Positions 1-12,540 of a DNA stretch of 64,000 nucleotides are shown piece by piece. The DNA is from Ianthella basta (lineage: Eukaryota; Porifera; Demospongiae; Verongiida; Ianthellidae), in the NCBI GenBank assembly GCA_964019415.1, contig OZ025881.1, positions 1,101,201-1,165,200 of the forward strand, read 5' to 3'. A model generated the notes under the pieces. It did no database searches, was not told the origin of the DNA, and saw nothing but the letters and a program-made list of their open reading frames with translations. Each line of letters opens with the position of its first letter. Positions within the stretch are counted from its first letter, which is position 1. Both the position numbers and the translations under genes were made by a program.

Positions 1-612
1 GCTTACAACTACTAATTATAGCAAATTGGTTGAAAATGATTGAAATAATCAACTATATGGGTTCAAAATTCAATCAGTACATTTAGTCAATAGAAAAGGC
101 CAGAAATGAGTTGGCCTGTACATTAGTGAGGTATTGTTGCACTATACCACTGACAGCCTCTGGATGAGGTAAATAGGTAGTTTCTGCCTCCTCCCCTGTG
201 AACTGCACATGGCTCATCCAATGACCTTGGTTCTTGAGGAGTACCTTGGTGTGTGGGCCAAAAACACCATGGCCAGATGTTTCCACTGCCAATGGAGAGA
301 AGAGATGCACTAGCTGGGGTAAGATGAAATTACTTGGCCACCTCCCTATTCTTTGCCAGTGCCGCTACAGCCCCTGCTTCCCTGGTGGCACTTGCAGAGT
401 AGGAACAAAGTGTCCTGGCAAGTCAAATCCCAAATGAACTGTTTCTCACTCCTCCAGGGGACTATACTGTTATGCCTTCAGGATGCATGCATTCCATCTG
501 GTCGGTGGAGGTCAGATGGCTGCGAACAAGATTAATATAGCACTTGGCTGAGGTGAGGGATCTCTTTATAAAGTTATTCATGTATATTTTAGAGAAATAA
601 AAGATTTTAGCA
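1..612. repeat. Dispersed ~600-bp repeat, copy 1 (cut by window edge)
   Basis: This stretch is closely matched at 26866-27478 and 36371-36970, including the opening AT-rich block, a central segment around 180-420 and a GAAATAAAAGATTT stretch at the end. Copies 2 and 3 sit upstream of vWA6 and vWA7, and this copy sits just before the vWA1 exon-2 remnant, so the repeat tracks the vWA genes. No coding potential or terminal repeats were recognised. The similarity ends about where vWA exon-2 homology begins, so this may be duplicated flanking DNA rather than a mobile element. Confidence 0.75.
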
Positions 613-619
613 TGCAATC

Positions 620-2030
620 TTAGTGTTTTCCTAAATGGTCGCAAGCGAAGTGCACCCTCCATCAACTACTGCCCAACTGTCAGTGAACAAGATAGCAACA
701 GGATATGTCACAACATATGTCCAAGATCTAGAGGTATGCACGGTATCCACGTATGCACCATGTATCTGGGCCATTCATAGCTTCAGTGATTAATTAAAGT
801 TCAAACCAGCTAGCACCAATAATGTACAATCATATACCTATTTCAGTACCTAATTTCTATATATAGCTACACTTGACCTCCCTCTGCGTAGTGCATGCAT
901 GCGCAAGTATAAAAGTGCTATAAAAGTATGAGTACTGGTGGGATGTCCTAAGGAGAAAATGACTGATAATCTCCTTCTCCACCACAAGTACTGTCTGCTG
1001 CCGGTCACTAATGCACCCTTATATATCACAGTAATGTGAGGTATATGGATGTTTAAATGGTACGTGCTGGCATGTGAATTGTACTTTCATACACAATTAT
1101 ACGTACATACCTGGCACTTTGGTGCAAATGCGTGTCTACTGTATACATAATAAAGATGGCTCCTTTTTGAATGTACCTGCCTTGTATATCTGCTGTGTAG
1201 GTAAGCGTTCTCTTGAGGAAGAAGAATTTGCAGTGATCAGCGCTCCAGAGCCACATGTTTTAGATCCAGCTGTTCCTGTGGAGCCCTTCAACATGGAAGA
1301 GAGGGTGAATGCTATCCATGAGAGGAGACGTCGCCAGGCCTGCCCTAATGCAAGAAACCAGGACAACATCAGATATGTTCTGTTCATCGTGGATACATCT
1401 GGAAGCATTGGTAGGAGTGCCTTTGATAAAGTGAAAAATCTGTTGGCACTCATATCTGAGAAACTCTGTGACCATCTCCGAGTTGCAATGATCACATACA
1501 GCCATGAGATCAACCTTGAGTTCTGCTTTAATTGCGCAAATGACAGGCGTGACATCTTCAGTGCTATCCAACACGTCCAGTATCGAGGGGGGGGAACTCA
1601 CACCACTGATGCCACCAAGTGTGCCTGCCAGACCATGATCTCTAAAGAGTGTGGACTTCCACTTGGTCCTTACACTCCAAACATTGACATTGTATACCTC
1701 ACTGATGGTAAACATAACGGGCCATGCAGAGGAGATCTAGATCAGGAACTGTACTGCTTCCACAGACCGAGCCGGCCCAACATCAACACTTACGCTATTG
1801 CAATTGGGGATGCAGCCCTTGAAAGTGTGCAGGCTTTAGAGAACCCACGCAACTCGGGTGATTCACATCTATTCAATATGAATGACTTTGATGAGCTTCA
1901 AGAAGTGTTTGATGCCCTTTTGGAGTTACTGAACGAAGAAGATGCCTATGGTAACCCTACTTATGACTGCATCTCTCATGATCAGCTGCCATGCCGCAAT
2001 AGTGATTTGAATGACCTGAGGCTACAGTAA
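620..2030 (+). CDS. vWA1: 5'-incomplete secreted vWA-domain protein
   Basis: Two exons are visible. About 620-735 is the 3' half of the family's second exon: it encodes a RKR basic site, then NYCPTVSEQ and a C..NICP motif, and stops at a GTATGC donor. The last exon, 1201-2030, follows a TGTGTAG acceptor, reads GKRSLEEEEF, contains RRRR just before the domain, and encodes a full vWA domain with MIDAS residues DTSGS, a THTTDA threonine and LTDG. The signal-peptide/TSP1 exon and the start of exon 2 are not seen; the repeat at 1-612 occupies that place. The first exon may lie upstream of the window, or the gene may be a 5'-truncated relic. The vWA exon is open for about 276 codons, slightly longer than its paralogues, with an extended C-terminus after QLPC. 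736-1200 reads as intron with nothing else recognised. Confidence 0.75.
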
Positions 2031-2693
2031 CTGCTGCAGCTCTACCATTAGGCCTGTAGTAAACATACAACTCTTTGCATCCAGTTGTAGCAATGCTCCA
2101 ACTTGAATATATTATACTGTATCTCACTTTTGTGTCTCATTCAAGCTTGTTAGTTTTCAGTCCGAACTGTTTCCGAGAACAATATTCATTCCTAGTTTAC
2201 ATGACATTGTAAGCAATTTTGTACTTGCTATGCTAACTACTTGCTGTAGAATTGAATGTGTACAGTGTGCCATGATGCAACTCTGCGGCCACAATCATTC
2301 TATTTGAATTAAGAGCATGATAAGCAGTCCAGCTAGCAACCCATGCATGTACTCACGCATGCATATGTATAGGGCCACACCCCCTGGGTCCCACCTTTGA
2401 ATGCATAATTATGTGTATATATCGTCAAAGCATGAAGCTGAGGGAGTATGTGTGGACTGTGGTGTGCATATACCATTGAGCTAAGACAGCAATAATACAG
2501 TATAATATGCATAATTATGTAAGATACAAGCTGGGGCAATCAAGCTAGTGTATAAGTGCTTACCCTTCCTACAGTGTGTAGGCTACCATTATATACAGTA
2601 TAATATAAATTTAGGTCACTCCAAAGTACCATTGGTATTCAGTTCACTACTGCTACTTAATATTGGAGCTGTTGCCATAGGAACCACACAAAT
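2031..2693. other. Convergent intergenic spacer
   Basis: This spacer separates the 3' ends of vWA1 (plus strand) and OAS-A (minus strand). It is AT-rich with no ORF, RNA gene or repeat that I can support. The 3' ends of both transcripts must lie here. Confidence 0.5.
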
Positions 2694-4909
2694 TCACTGG
2701 GGTATGGGCTGAGTCAGGTCCAAGGTCCCCACATTGCGTACAAAGGGATCCCAGTTGCCATTGCCCTCACTGTACTCACTGAAGTGCTGACGAGGGTGGT
2801 AAGGGGCCACTCCAGATCTGTAAATGTTGTTGAAGGGGTTGGCTGGGTCCAGAATGTAGGGCTGGGGTACTGTGGCCTCTGGGTAGCTCTGCAGTTGCTT
2901 ACCCCAGGAGATTCTAATTGAAAAGAATGGAACAGGATGATTCTGAGAAACTGGTGAGTATGAGCTGATTTTGAACTTACAGAATATACACGTGACCTTC
3001 AACAGGGCAACTACTGTATGCATATATATGCATGACTACATGTATAATTATATATACAACCCATACAGTGCAAGGGATGGGCTCATACTATTTGCTGGCA
3101 TGTTCACTGCACAATTTCAAGTGCTAGATGATCATGAAATTGTTATTGTTTTACGTACACAAAATAATGTACTCACTGAAAGGTTCGGTGATTCCTCACA
3201 TCTCTTTGCATAATAGCCGCTACCCTATAAAATACACCAGGTAGAGCATATACATTATAAATCTGATTGTATTATAACAGTGTGTGCAATTGCAATGGAA
3301 GTATTTAACCAATATTGTTGTAGTGCACACACAATACGTAGTAATGCCATATAGCTCATAGGTGTGTATAGCTACCAGATGCTGTACCCACGTCAGAGTA
3401 CATGTGGTAGATCTCAGTGGATTGTACGCTTAGCAGAAAGTGAAGGTGATGAACATACATTTTCTTACAGAGTTTAACAATGCGCATTGGGATAGCATCC
3501 TGAAGAGCTGCATGATGAAGAGATTATTTGAACTTTTATGCCATTCTGGCTGGGCATGGTGCTTTGAATTCCTTTGCACTCACAAGGTGACCTTACTTTC
3601 TTTTGAAACCAAGTGCTGCTCTTTCTGCTGTAGCACGTCATCTGGATCATGTCTACTTACATCTCGGCCTAAGTGTTTGCTGCTTGGCCAGTGCACACTG
3701 TGCACAGGCAGCTCAGTAAACTGATGGCTAGGCTATGGAGCAGTTTTGTGTTGTTTCTGGTGTGAAATGGTTGCAGTGTACGTAAAAGAGCATTGCACCT
3801 CATTCACGCATGACTAAAGTCAGCCATGGTTGTATTTGTGTACACTATATTTTACTTAACATCATACAGTAATCAAGAAAATGGTATAAATCAGACATAC
3901 CCTCGGGCCAGCACTGTGAAATTCTCTGAGTCCACCATTTCTAGAGACTCAGAGCGTCTATCCCTCACATAGTCCCAGCAAGCAGAAATCACCAAAATGG
4001 CCATCAGGTATGACTTTGGTCTTCCGTTGTCAAACTGGCCACTTGGCCACATACAATTCCTCCAGTACTTGGCCCTCTTAATCAATTCCTTGACCTGCAT
4101 GTAAACGAACATCAACCACTGTAACCACGTGTAAACGATTGATCAATACTGCATGTTTAGAGTATGCACTTATGTGCACTCATGCATGCCATTTACCCTA
4201 TTAGGAACATTCTCAATGAACTGAACCTGCCACTTTGACACTGATGGCAAGACCTAATGCAACAAAATGAAAGATTAGATTATATACCAATTGAAAAGAT
4301 TGACACGTCTGGTGCTTTCATACATTCGCACTGTGTTCCATGGCTCCCCAGACAAGTAGCTGAGTAGCTGTTCCTTGCTGTCCCACCAAGGACTTATCAG
4401 TAGGTCAAAACTGACCTCCTTCCAGCCTGATGTCACTGTGAATGTGACAGTGTGCACATTAATGCCATCCCTTTTGTACCGTCCTCGCAGATTTGCTGCC
4501 AAGTGCTGATCCAGGCTTTCCATCCAGTGATAAGTTCTTTGTTTCCGCACATCCTTCTCTTTAATGTCTGCAAGTCCAAATTCAGGCTAGCCATATTATA
4601 CATGTGTGCACGTTTTAATCCAACTGTACAAGTTAGATGTCAATTGTAACTTTAAGTTACCTTGCGAGTAGAGGACAAGGTCAACATCAAAGTGGCCTGG
4701 CACCGCAGTTCCATGGCCCAGGGAGCCTCCCTTTATTATCTCGTTGACAACAAGGTGTGGGTAATTCTATAATTGCACATAGATTGTATTATGACATACA
4801 GCTAACAGCCTAACCATTACAACTGATTAAACTGAATGCCTGCACCTACATGGAGGATTGTCACAATCTGGCCAATGATTGCCTGAGCATCCTCAACTTT
4901 AACAGCCAT
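2694..4909 (-). CDS. OAS-A: 2'-5'-oligoadenylate synthetase-like gene
   Basis: Six exons on the minus strand: 4850-4909, 4661-4766, 4288-4567, 4197-4253, 3901-4094 and 2694-2913. All have GT donors and AG acceptors. OAS enzymes polymerise ATP into 2'-5'-linked oligoadenylate when bound to dsRNA. Exon 2 carries the nucleotidyltransferase signature GGSLGHGTAVPG followed by FDVDLV (the two catalytic Asp). Exon 3 has the third Asp in VSFDLLISPWW. Exon 5 is the helix LIKRAKYWR, and exon 6 ends with QPYILDPANPFNN, the OAS1-C type C-terminus (compare ILDPADPT in vertebrates). The product would be about 305 residues, a normal single-unit OAS length. Oddity: exon 4 is 57 bp here but 58 bp in every other OAS copy in the window, so the frame does not carry through from exon 3 with the obvious splice sites. 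The gene is either slightly decayed, spliced unusually, or affected by a base error. The ATG chosen matches the first exon of the other copies (MAVKVEDAQ versus MASAVKVADAQ). Confidence 0.85.
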
Positions 4910-5597
4910 GTTTTTGAGATCTCGAAAGGAAAGGTGGCACCTCTGCAAGTCAAACGAGCTCCGAACTCAAAGAACAGTCTTTTTTGGGCTTGCAGAGTCT
5001 CACAGTCACAAGGCTTCTGCGGAAGTGCATTCTGAGAAATTCTACTTTCCGGGAAGCCGAAGCTCACGTGCACTGCGCTTGAACATGGCGGTGCTGTGTT
5101 AATCACACAACCGCAGTGAGTTTCTAGTCCGAATTCGTGGTTCAGTATGCTGATAACGTTGAATTCAACGAGATGTTGGACGATTCCTACTGACTGTGTG
5201 GTGCTGTTAAAGGCGCCTGCTTGGCCGAGAGCGCTTCTTGATTGTTGCACGCATGTAGCTAGCTAGCTAACTACATAGCTAGGTGCATGCCCATATCATT
5301 CTATGTCCCTGTGTGGGGTGTAGATTCTTCTTCAACGCCTCGTTGAGGGAGAGGAAGGCAAATCTGAAGAAGAATCTGGCTAGCGAACATCAGTGAGGGA
5401 GCTTGTCAATACTTGTCATTGACCGGGTGAGGAACTTTCATTTCAGTGACTCTCTTGACTCTCTTACGGTGTAGAATGTCACGTTTTATTCCTTATGATT
5501 TACAAACTCTTCTTTCAACTTTCTCAGCCTATTTATTTGTGTTAGATTAGATTATTGTTTGATTGCCAACTCAGTTACATTGTATACTGTAGAGGTT
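4910..5597. other. OAS-A upstream region and duplicated flank
   Basis: OAS-A must start transcription from here. At about 5324-5440 there is a segment (GAGGGAGAGGAAGGC, then CGAACATCAGTGAGGGAG) that recurs at 18655-18745 upstream of vWA5. The spacers before vWA2 and vWA5 are therefore related by duplication. No gene seen. Confidence 0.55.
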
Positions 5598-5859
5598 GCA
5601 AGGGGAGTTTGTGAGCTGCAATTGCACTATTAACAGTTACTTCAAACGGGTACAAGATGTTTTGATCCGTGGATCTTCATCAGCTATAATTGCATTATGC
5701 AACTTCCCACCAAACTCTTGACACCCAATGACACGCCTACTCTTAGTAAATGTTGTGCTCCCTAAGTTTTATATTACAACAGGTGAAGTTCCATGAATCG
5801 AAACGTCCTATACCTGTTTGAAGTTATACTGTGTTTGCAGCTTGCGAACTCCCCTTGCA
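5598..5859. mobile_element. Fold-back (MITE-like) element with ~80-bp inverted arms
   Basis: The left arm (about 5598-5681) begins TGCAAGGGGAGTTTGTGAGC and the right arm (about 5781-5859) ends with the inverted counterpart GCGAACTCCCCTTGCA. Matches continue inward through CTTCAAAC and its complement GTTTGAAG. The arms are imperfect with small gaps, and the spacer is about 100 bp with no ORF. This is the architecture of a non-autonomous DNA transposon. A target-site duplication was not confirmed. Confidence 0.6.
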
Positions 5860-7547
5860 TACATTACATTGTGTACGTGTGCAATTCTTTCATTCCAACT
5901 GAAAGTCAACTTGACAACGCACATGCACTGACTGTGCATGTGCTGTATGATCCACTAGTTTAGAAGAACTGATTGGGATTTTCGTAGATTAACATAAGAG
6001 TACGCGGATCTCTTGGAGCACTTGTGGTGTGTTGCCATTGAGCATCACCTCATGGGATACCATGAGAGTGATGACACAAACACGCAACCACCATGTGGAG
6101 CAGGCTTGCTGGGGGAGCCCAAAGTCTGACTCAGTAACTTGTCCGCTAGCTAGTGCTTTCATTTGTAGGGCTGTACTCCTAGCAATGATTTAGTTGCAAT
6201 GGTCCTTCCAACACGCTACCTTGTACGACTTTTGAATTTGCAACTTCTTGCAACTTCACAGTCAATTATGTGGCCATGGTATAGTGCACACACTGCAGTT
6301 GGAGCAAGAAACTTTATCTCATTGTATCATATTTGTCCGTATTGGTGCCAGACTCAAGTAGAGGCTGGAGACCAGTTTCCACTTGCATGGTCCCCAGAAA
6401 TGAACTTGCTGGATGTCTGAACCGTGTACGTATAAGTTGGCACCATGGCCCCATTTATTAGGCCGAGTCAGACAGTGTTAGCACCACACTTTCAGTAGCT
6501 AGTCATTACTAGCTGTACCTTAGGTCCTAGCTAGTCCCTATAAATATGTTCAGCTGGTCAGCATAGCCTGAAACATGTTGTTGATGCCGCATGGTCATCT
6601 GTGTGGATGACACTCACTGAGTTAGGGCACACAGCTCAATCTAGTTGGCTGCATAGACTACGTAAATATCACATTTATGAGCATACATTTATAATGTATA
6701 GGGGTAACCTGTAACCTAGGTATATGTCCTCCTCCTTGAACATGTCAGCCTATATTCAAGGCCAGTGGCTACACACTGTACAGTCCCCTTAACTAATCAT
6801 TATTCATTAATCTGTTGTCATCATGGTAAATTGTTGACCCCAACATACAGAGCAGGTGTTGGTTGTTTGCATTAGGTTTCCTGGAACAGTGTTATTGTGT
6901 GACAGTGGGTACACCATAGTTCCAGTATACAGATTTGAGGAAAATGATTTAGCTGGTCTACATTTTGTTTGGTACGTATCTGCTAATCACGTATGTATGT
7001 ACAAGGTGATCTACCAACCGTGGTCTATTCATTGTATGCTAATGGTGATGATCTGTGTACTGTGGTGATAATATACTGATAATATAGGCAAGTTGGAGAA
7101 CTGATACACATGGCTTGAAACATGGGAGGAAGGGAAAATGGCAGCTAACCAGAGTCAGCAAACTCCAGGTCTAGACCACTACTTGGTGCATATGAAGGTA
7201 ATGGATTGATGGCTGTTGGCAGTGGCCAAGGCTTGACTGTTAAAGGGTTGGTTGTTGATCTGGAGGTCACTGGTTCTGGTGGGTTGCCATTATTCAATGC
7301 TTTACCCCATGTTTCTAGCATGTGCAGGTCTCCAACTTGCCTATCATGCATACACAATGATGTTGAGCAGGCCACACAGTACCTGAACCCAGCTGTTAGG
7401 CCTATTCATAGGGGTCAGACAGTGTTACATCGCACAGTACGTTCTGATTGGAATAATCCACAGAATTTTTGCCGTGTTTGTTTAGTGGTTGAACCCTACA
7501 TGCATATGTATGGGGCATGTGTGTACTATGGTATATCACTCAGTACC
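5860..7547. other. Upstream region of vWA2
   Basis: Non-coding as far as I can see. A short motif GTCAGACAGTGTTA appears at about 6469 and 7415 and again near 18973 and 19090 upstream of vWA5, again pointing to duplicated promoter-side DNA. Several short ORFs are present but none resembles a known protein. Confidence 0.45.
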
Positions 7548-7555
7548 TATTTAAG
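7548..7555 (+). promoter_or_regulatory. TATA-like core promoter of vWA2
   Basis: TATTTAAG lies 60 bp before the start codon. The same octamer stands 54-74 bp before the ATG of vWA5, vWA6 and vWA7, in the shared context CTATTTAAG. Conservation in four paralogues at similar spacing supports a TATA box. Confidence 0.6.
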
Positions 7556-7607
7556 GCCAGGCCTTTCAATCCAGTAGCAGTTCCATGATAAAGAATTAGA
7601 GAGCATT

Positions 7608-9374
7608 ATGGCTACTCTGCTCTTGTGTCTCAGTTTGTTGATTGCTGCAGTGCAGTTCAGCACTGTGGACAGTGCATTGTCTTGTGACTCACCACTCAGG
7701 GAATACTTGCCTGAGGAATTCACACACTGCCCATCCTGCAGTTATGGACTGTGGAGCCCCTGGACTAGTTCCATCCCAGTACAAGTGAGAGTTAACCACA
7801 CATGTGACAGTGGGAAAGCAAGAAAGTACGAGCGTTCCAAAACAGCTATACATGGCAGCACATGCACACCGGATACAGTCAAAGAGTACAAGTATGAATG
7901 TAAGCAATTATTTGGAATATTCATGAATGGATTGAAATGTTTAATTCAGTGTTTACTGTCCACTTTATATACATAGGTGAGCCAACACTAACGCAGAAAG
8001 CAGAGCTGATAATTCGATCACTTCGTCTTGGAGTAGATGCAGATAGTACAACTCGCACACCTGCACCTGTGACACGGCCTCCACCAACCCAGCCTAGATA
8101 TGTGACATCACGAGGAGGTTGGTTTAGCTGGAGACGTTATTATATTCCACCTCCACCACCTGTTGCCATCAACAAATACTGCCCAGCTGCCAGCAGGCAA
8201 GCTAACAACAGGATTTGTCCCAACATGTGTCCCAGAGGTATGGACAGTATGCATGCACCATGTGCTGTGGTATATCAAGATTATTTTGAATATGTTTGAA
8301 ACAAGCTAGCCCCAATATGCCACATTATACAACATGTTACTGCAAATGCAAGGTACCAGCTTGTTTCTGATAATACTATGAATTCATGTGTGTTTATCAT
8401 TTTGACAGGCACACTTCGTCTTGCACGTGTATATTCTTATTGAGGTACTGTACCTCATTCATGTGTGCTCATGCGTTTAATGTACTCACTCTGTATCTAC
8501 CGTAATATAGACGACTCCTACTTGAATGTACCTGCCTCTTATGTCTGCCTCCTATGTCTGCTGTGTAGGTAAACGATCCCTTATGGAAAATGAGGAATTT
8601 GCAGTGATCAGCGCTCCAGAGCTACATGTTTTAAATCCAGCTGTCCCTGTGGAGCCCTTCAACATGGAAGAGAGGGTGGATGCCATTCATGAGCGAAGAC
8701 GTCGCCAGACTTGCCCTAATCAAGGAAATCAGGACAATATCAGATACGTTCTGTTCATTGTGGATACATCTGGGAGCATTGGTCGCAGCCGCTTTGTAAG
8801 TGTAAGAGATGTCTTGGCAAACATGTCTTCAACACTGTGCGACCATCTCCGAGTGGCTATGATAACATACAGCCATGATATCAACCTTGAGTTCTGCTTT
8901 AACTGCCACACTGACAGGCGTGACATTTTGAATGCCATCAAACGGGTCCAGTATCGAGGGGGGACAACTCACACCACTGATGCCACCAAGTGTGCCTGTC
9001 AGACCATGCTTACTAACAAGTGTGGACTTCCGCATGGTGATGTTACTCCCAACATTGACATTGTATACCTCACTGATGGTAAACATAATGGGCCATGCAA
9101 AAGCAACCTGACCACAGAACTGTACTGCTTCCACAGACCAAGCCGGCCCAATATTAACACTTACGCTATTGCAATTGGGAATCCAGCTTATGAGAGTGTG
9201 CAGGCCTTGGAGAACCCACGCAACTCAGGGAATTCACATGTTTTCAATGTGGCCGACTTTACCGAACTCAAGGAACTATTTCGCTTAATCTTGAAGGTAC
9301 TGAAGCAGGTGGACTCAAGAGGTCAACCCAAGTTTAACTGCATTTCTCATGACCAGAGACCATGTCGTGGGTGA
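7608..9374 (+). CDS. vWA2: secreted TSP1-like / vWA-domain protein
   Basis: Exons 7608-7899, 7977-8237 and 8569-9374 join in frame (all introns phase 1) to give 452 residues. Residues 1-23 form a clear signal peptide. Residues 24-98 are a Cys-rich module with a WSPW motif at 49-52, typical of thrombospondin type-1 repeats. Exon 2 is a Thr/Pro linker ending in CPAASRQANNRICPNMCPRG. Exon 3 opens with GKRS, has an acidic propeptide-like stretch, a furin-type RRRR at 227-230, then a vWA domain with a complete metal-ion-dependent adhesion site: D250-S252-S254, a Thr at 318-321 and D354 in LTDG. The protein is predicted to be secreted, probably cleaved by a proprotein convertase, and to bind a ligand through Mg2+/Ca2+. 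Phase 1-1 module exons are the rule for shuffled extracellular domains. The partner is unknown. Exon 3 is nearly identical to that of vWA5 over long stretches. Confidence 0.9.
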
Positions 9375-10437
9375 CCTAAAGTTAACACTACCACTAGTGC
9401 TGCTCTACATCTATGCCTACACACAGTATGTTCTCTTTACTCACAGCAAACAACAGTCGATTTTGGCAATTTTAAGCCTTTATTCTTGTTACATTGTCTA
9501 CTCCAATATACAGCACAGCATATATGTATGCATCATTAGTTCTCTAGGCACCATTCGTTATTGCTATGCTACCTATTCTTATACATTGCTAGTGTACATT
9601 AGTTTGGTACTGGCTGTGCTGCAGAGTGCTGACAAAGTTATTATTCAGTGTGTATATAGCAAAATAATGTTTTATCCAATCCAGGGTAAATTGCTCCTAA
9701 GTTACTGTATGAGAGACTACGGGTGCAGTGAGGTTGGTAGCAGGTGCAGATACCGGGGGGGGGGGGGGAGGGGGGAGGGAGAGTGGAAGAACCTCCGTAT
9801 TATCTCTACCAAGTATGGATGTTTAGGAGGGTCACTATAGGTAGCCTTGAATGTTGTTACAGAACTTTAAATCATGTACAATGTGCATGGTTTGTGCATG
9901 CATGATATATAGATTGCACTTTAAACATGTAGCTATATAGTACTAGTACTAATCCATCTGATTATGCAAGCTGTACAATCATGTGATCACTTGTGTTCAT
10001 GCGGACTTGGGTTATGGGTAGTGGGTTATCTGACTCTGACCAGTTGCAAGACGTGCAACTACGTACATTGCCCAACTGAGCTGCATGTTAATGATGCTGC
10101 AAGGTGCATGCAGCTAGATTGCCATTTCTTCACTAGTCCATCCAGCATGCTTACGTTAAAATTAATTGCATCACAAATTCAAGGCAACTGTACGATTACC
10201 ATACTAACCCTTTGATTTATGCACACCTGCAGCTGTGGTCACCCTGAAGTTCATATATGTACGTACGTATATATACACTGGAGCTGTCCTACCATTATAC
10301 ATGATACAAGAATTAAATGCTCTTCACTCATGCAGTATTATACTCGCAATCATTATAGCACTATTAGCTATGGAGTCCCTTGTTTCGATCAGATGGTAAC
10401 TAACCTGAGTCTGTTACTATAGTACTGTGTTGCATAC
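9375..10437. other. Spacer after vWA2
   Basis: No gene recognised. It contains a poly-G run interrupted by single A at about 9756-9778. Its 3'-flank segment resembles the DNA after vWA5 (20973-21660): both have AACTTTAAATCATG and CTGCATGTTAATGATGC-like blocks. The downstream flank was therefore duplicated with the gene. Confidence 0.5.
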
Positions 10438-10579
10438 ACAACTGCATTAGGTGGGTCTAGGAGTTATAGGTCATGCACCTAACTGGGATCAGTTCAGGAG
10501 CTATAGCCTCCTGCATGCCCTCAGTCTGCCTGACTACTAGGACAGCCTTGTTTTGGAATCTCAGTGTTGTTTCTATTAT
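10438..10579 (+). repeat. GATCAGTTCAGGAGCTAG repeat, copy a
   Basis: First of about 15 copies of one dispersed sequence. The core order is CACTTCACTGGGATCAGTTC, AGGAGCTAGCCCC, CAGTCTGCCTGACTACT, ACAACCTTGTTTTGG, then TTGTTTCTATTAG, about 110 bp. This copy is diverged (CTATAGCCTCCTGCATGCCC in the middle). The reverse strand is often open, but the copies share no conserved gene structure. Confidence 0.7.
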
Positions 10580-11700
10580 GGCCATGGTGAACTGCAGCCT
10601 GAGCACTAATGTCAACAATGAGCCAAAGTATAGTCCTCATGATCAGTGAAGGTTGCTGCTGGATGGATTACGTATGGACAGGTAGTACCAAAGATTATAT
10701 TTCCATGAAGTGCATGGGTACGTCATTTATAGCTAGGCCAGTACGTGGATGTTCAGAAGTCGTCTTGCAAAGTATATACATGCAGTCACTGAACCATGAC
10801 TGCCATCCATGCACAATGCTTTCGTCAAGGAATTCAGATGAATCTTTATGTGTGTATACCATCTGGTGAAACTGATTAGTAGGGATATAATAAATAATAC
10901 ACTTTATAATTCCATGAAGTCCTTTACCCAAGCAGAGCTATATAGCTGGTGAATTACCTGGGTTACAAGGGATTAGATATAAAATGATAAAATGATACCA
11001 CACACATGACCTAGCAGGTTTCAGTATTCCTGCAATGAGCCAATCCTGTACATGTTGGGTATCCTTGATTCAAACACCTTATTAAGATACCATGCGCAGT
11101 TCAAAAAATTGAAATTCCATGGCCAACATTATAATATAACCTCACACACTACATCACCCCCATAAATGTCCAGGAACATTCAGTGCGTGCGCAGATCTGT
11201 GGCCGCAGTACCCAACGAAATGAGTGACGCACGAATACCCGGAGACGTCACGAAGGCTTTGACGCTTTGCTTTAGCTCAGCTGGATTGCACATGCTTGGA
11301 AAGCTTGGCTCAGCCCACAACAGAAGCAAAGCGGTGAGCAATGGATGCGATGTATTGGCGCTGATTGCGTGTCGACTCATTTCCCAGGAGTAAATGCATC
11401 CTTGGGGAAAGCGTGTACATGTGCACGCTCCTATTTCATGAGCTACCCACTTCCCTAGAAGTTGGTACATGAAACTTCATGGCTAAATTGATTCTTGTGA
11501 CCTTTCCGCTCTTTGTTTACTTCGCGGAGGTGTTGCTTGACCACAATATAGGTGTTAAGGGGCACTAAAAGGTGTTAGTGGTTTTCACACAATTTACTGC
11601 ACTGCAGTATTCTGCTACTGCATCAGTGGTGCCTTTGAAGTATGAGGTAATCATTTGGTAAGCAATTAGTACCAAAGCTCCACTTGCAAGAGCACACTGA

Positions 11701-11808
11701 AACTCACTGCACTTCACTGGGATCAGTTTAGGAGCTAGCCCTCTGTCCCCAGTCTGCCTGACTACTGGGACAACCTTGTTTTGGAGTCTCAGTGTTGTTT
11801 CTATTAGT
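11701..11808 (+). repeat. GATCAGTTCAGGAGCTAG repeat, copy b
   Basis: Full-length core ending at TTGTTTCTATTAG. It is followed by a longer shared tail (11815-11960) with CAAACTCAAATGACTGAC and GGCAAAGCC blocks that also recurs near 25180-25390 and 34725-34930. Confidence 0.7.
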
Positions 11809-12009
11809 AGTTTAAACAAACTCAAATGACTGACCAGGGGCACAAACAAATGAGCCCTGCATGCCAAACGGTCTCTATATTGATTGAAGCGTTCATGTGG
11901 CCAAGGCAAAGCCTTAGCTTTCACTAGCAGAGCTGACCTGCTGCTGTGTTCAAAGTTGGGTGGGTCTAAGAGTTAAAAGCATGGTCAACACTTTAAGGTT
12001 TGAATGAAA

Positions 12010-12072
12010 TGAACTGAGTGCAATTCACAGGGAATAGTTCAGGAGCTAGCCCCCTGTACCCAGTCTAGCTGT
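12010..12072 (+). repeat. GATCAGTTCAGGAGCTAG repeat, copy c (partial)
   Basis: Only the 5' half is recognisable: AATAGTTCAGGAGCTAGCC then CAGTCTAGCTG. It follows copy b by about 200 bp, as in other pairs of this repeat. Confidence 0.55.
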
Positions 12073-12540
12073 CTGGCTGTGTATGGTGCAACTACGTATG
12101 CATGATTGCAAAACACACTCATGCAGTGTTACTGCAGTTTGTTGCGCCAACTGGAAATAGCCAAGAGTGCATGGAATGTTGTTTAGCCTATAACATGCAT
12201 CTCTCCCCAAAGTATATGTGCAAGTTTCACTTCACAGCTTTAAGTTAGAAATCTACAATACAGCTGAATTTTCGTAAAGTGCAGTGGAAATGAAAATTAT
12301 ATAGAATCTGTATATGTACATTGATGCATTAACTCGTTCTCTTGGTGGCTGGCCTGGATAGGTTTCGCTGTAAGTCCACAATCTGACCACATGAGTGATT
12401 TAGTTCTATTATAATTCAGTATGCATCCACCCATTAATTAGAAGGCACCTATTGTATATTATTATACCTATACTCATACTGTACATACAATACTCATACA
12501 TATATGATGTGTACGTATTTGCCTGTCTGCCTTTTATATA

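Noticed and set aside
1136-1715. Minus-strand open frames across vWA last exons (also at 8729, 20327, 30217 and 40014)
   Set aside because: They are mirror frames of a conserved coding exon; no splice sites or known motifs support them.
4915-4930. GAAAGGAAAGG before OAS-A as an interferon-response-type (ISRE) site
   Set aside because: Spacing does not fit GAAANNGAAA, the match is on the opposite strand to transcription and nothing comparable precedes OAS-B or the triple OAS.
11262-11300. TTTAGCTCAGCTGGATTGC resembles a tRNA A-box
   Set aside because: No B-box (GGTTCGAATCC type) follows at the right distance and no cloverleaf can be drawn from the sequence.
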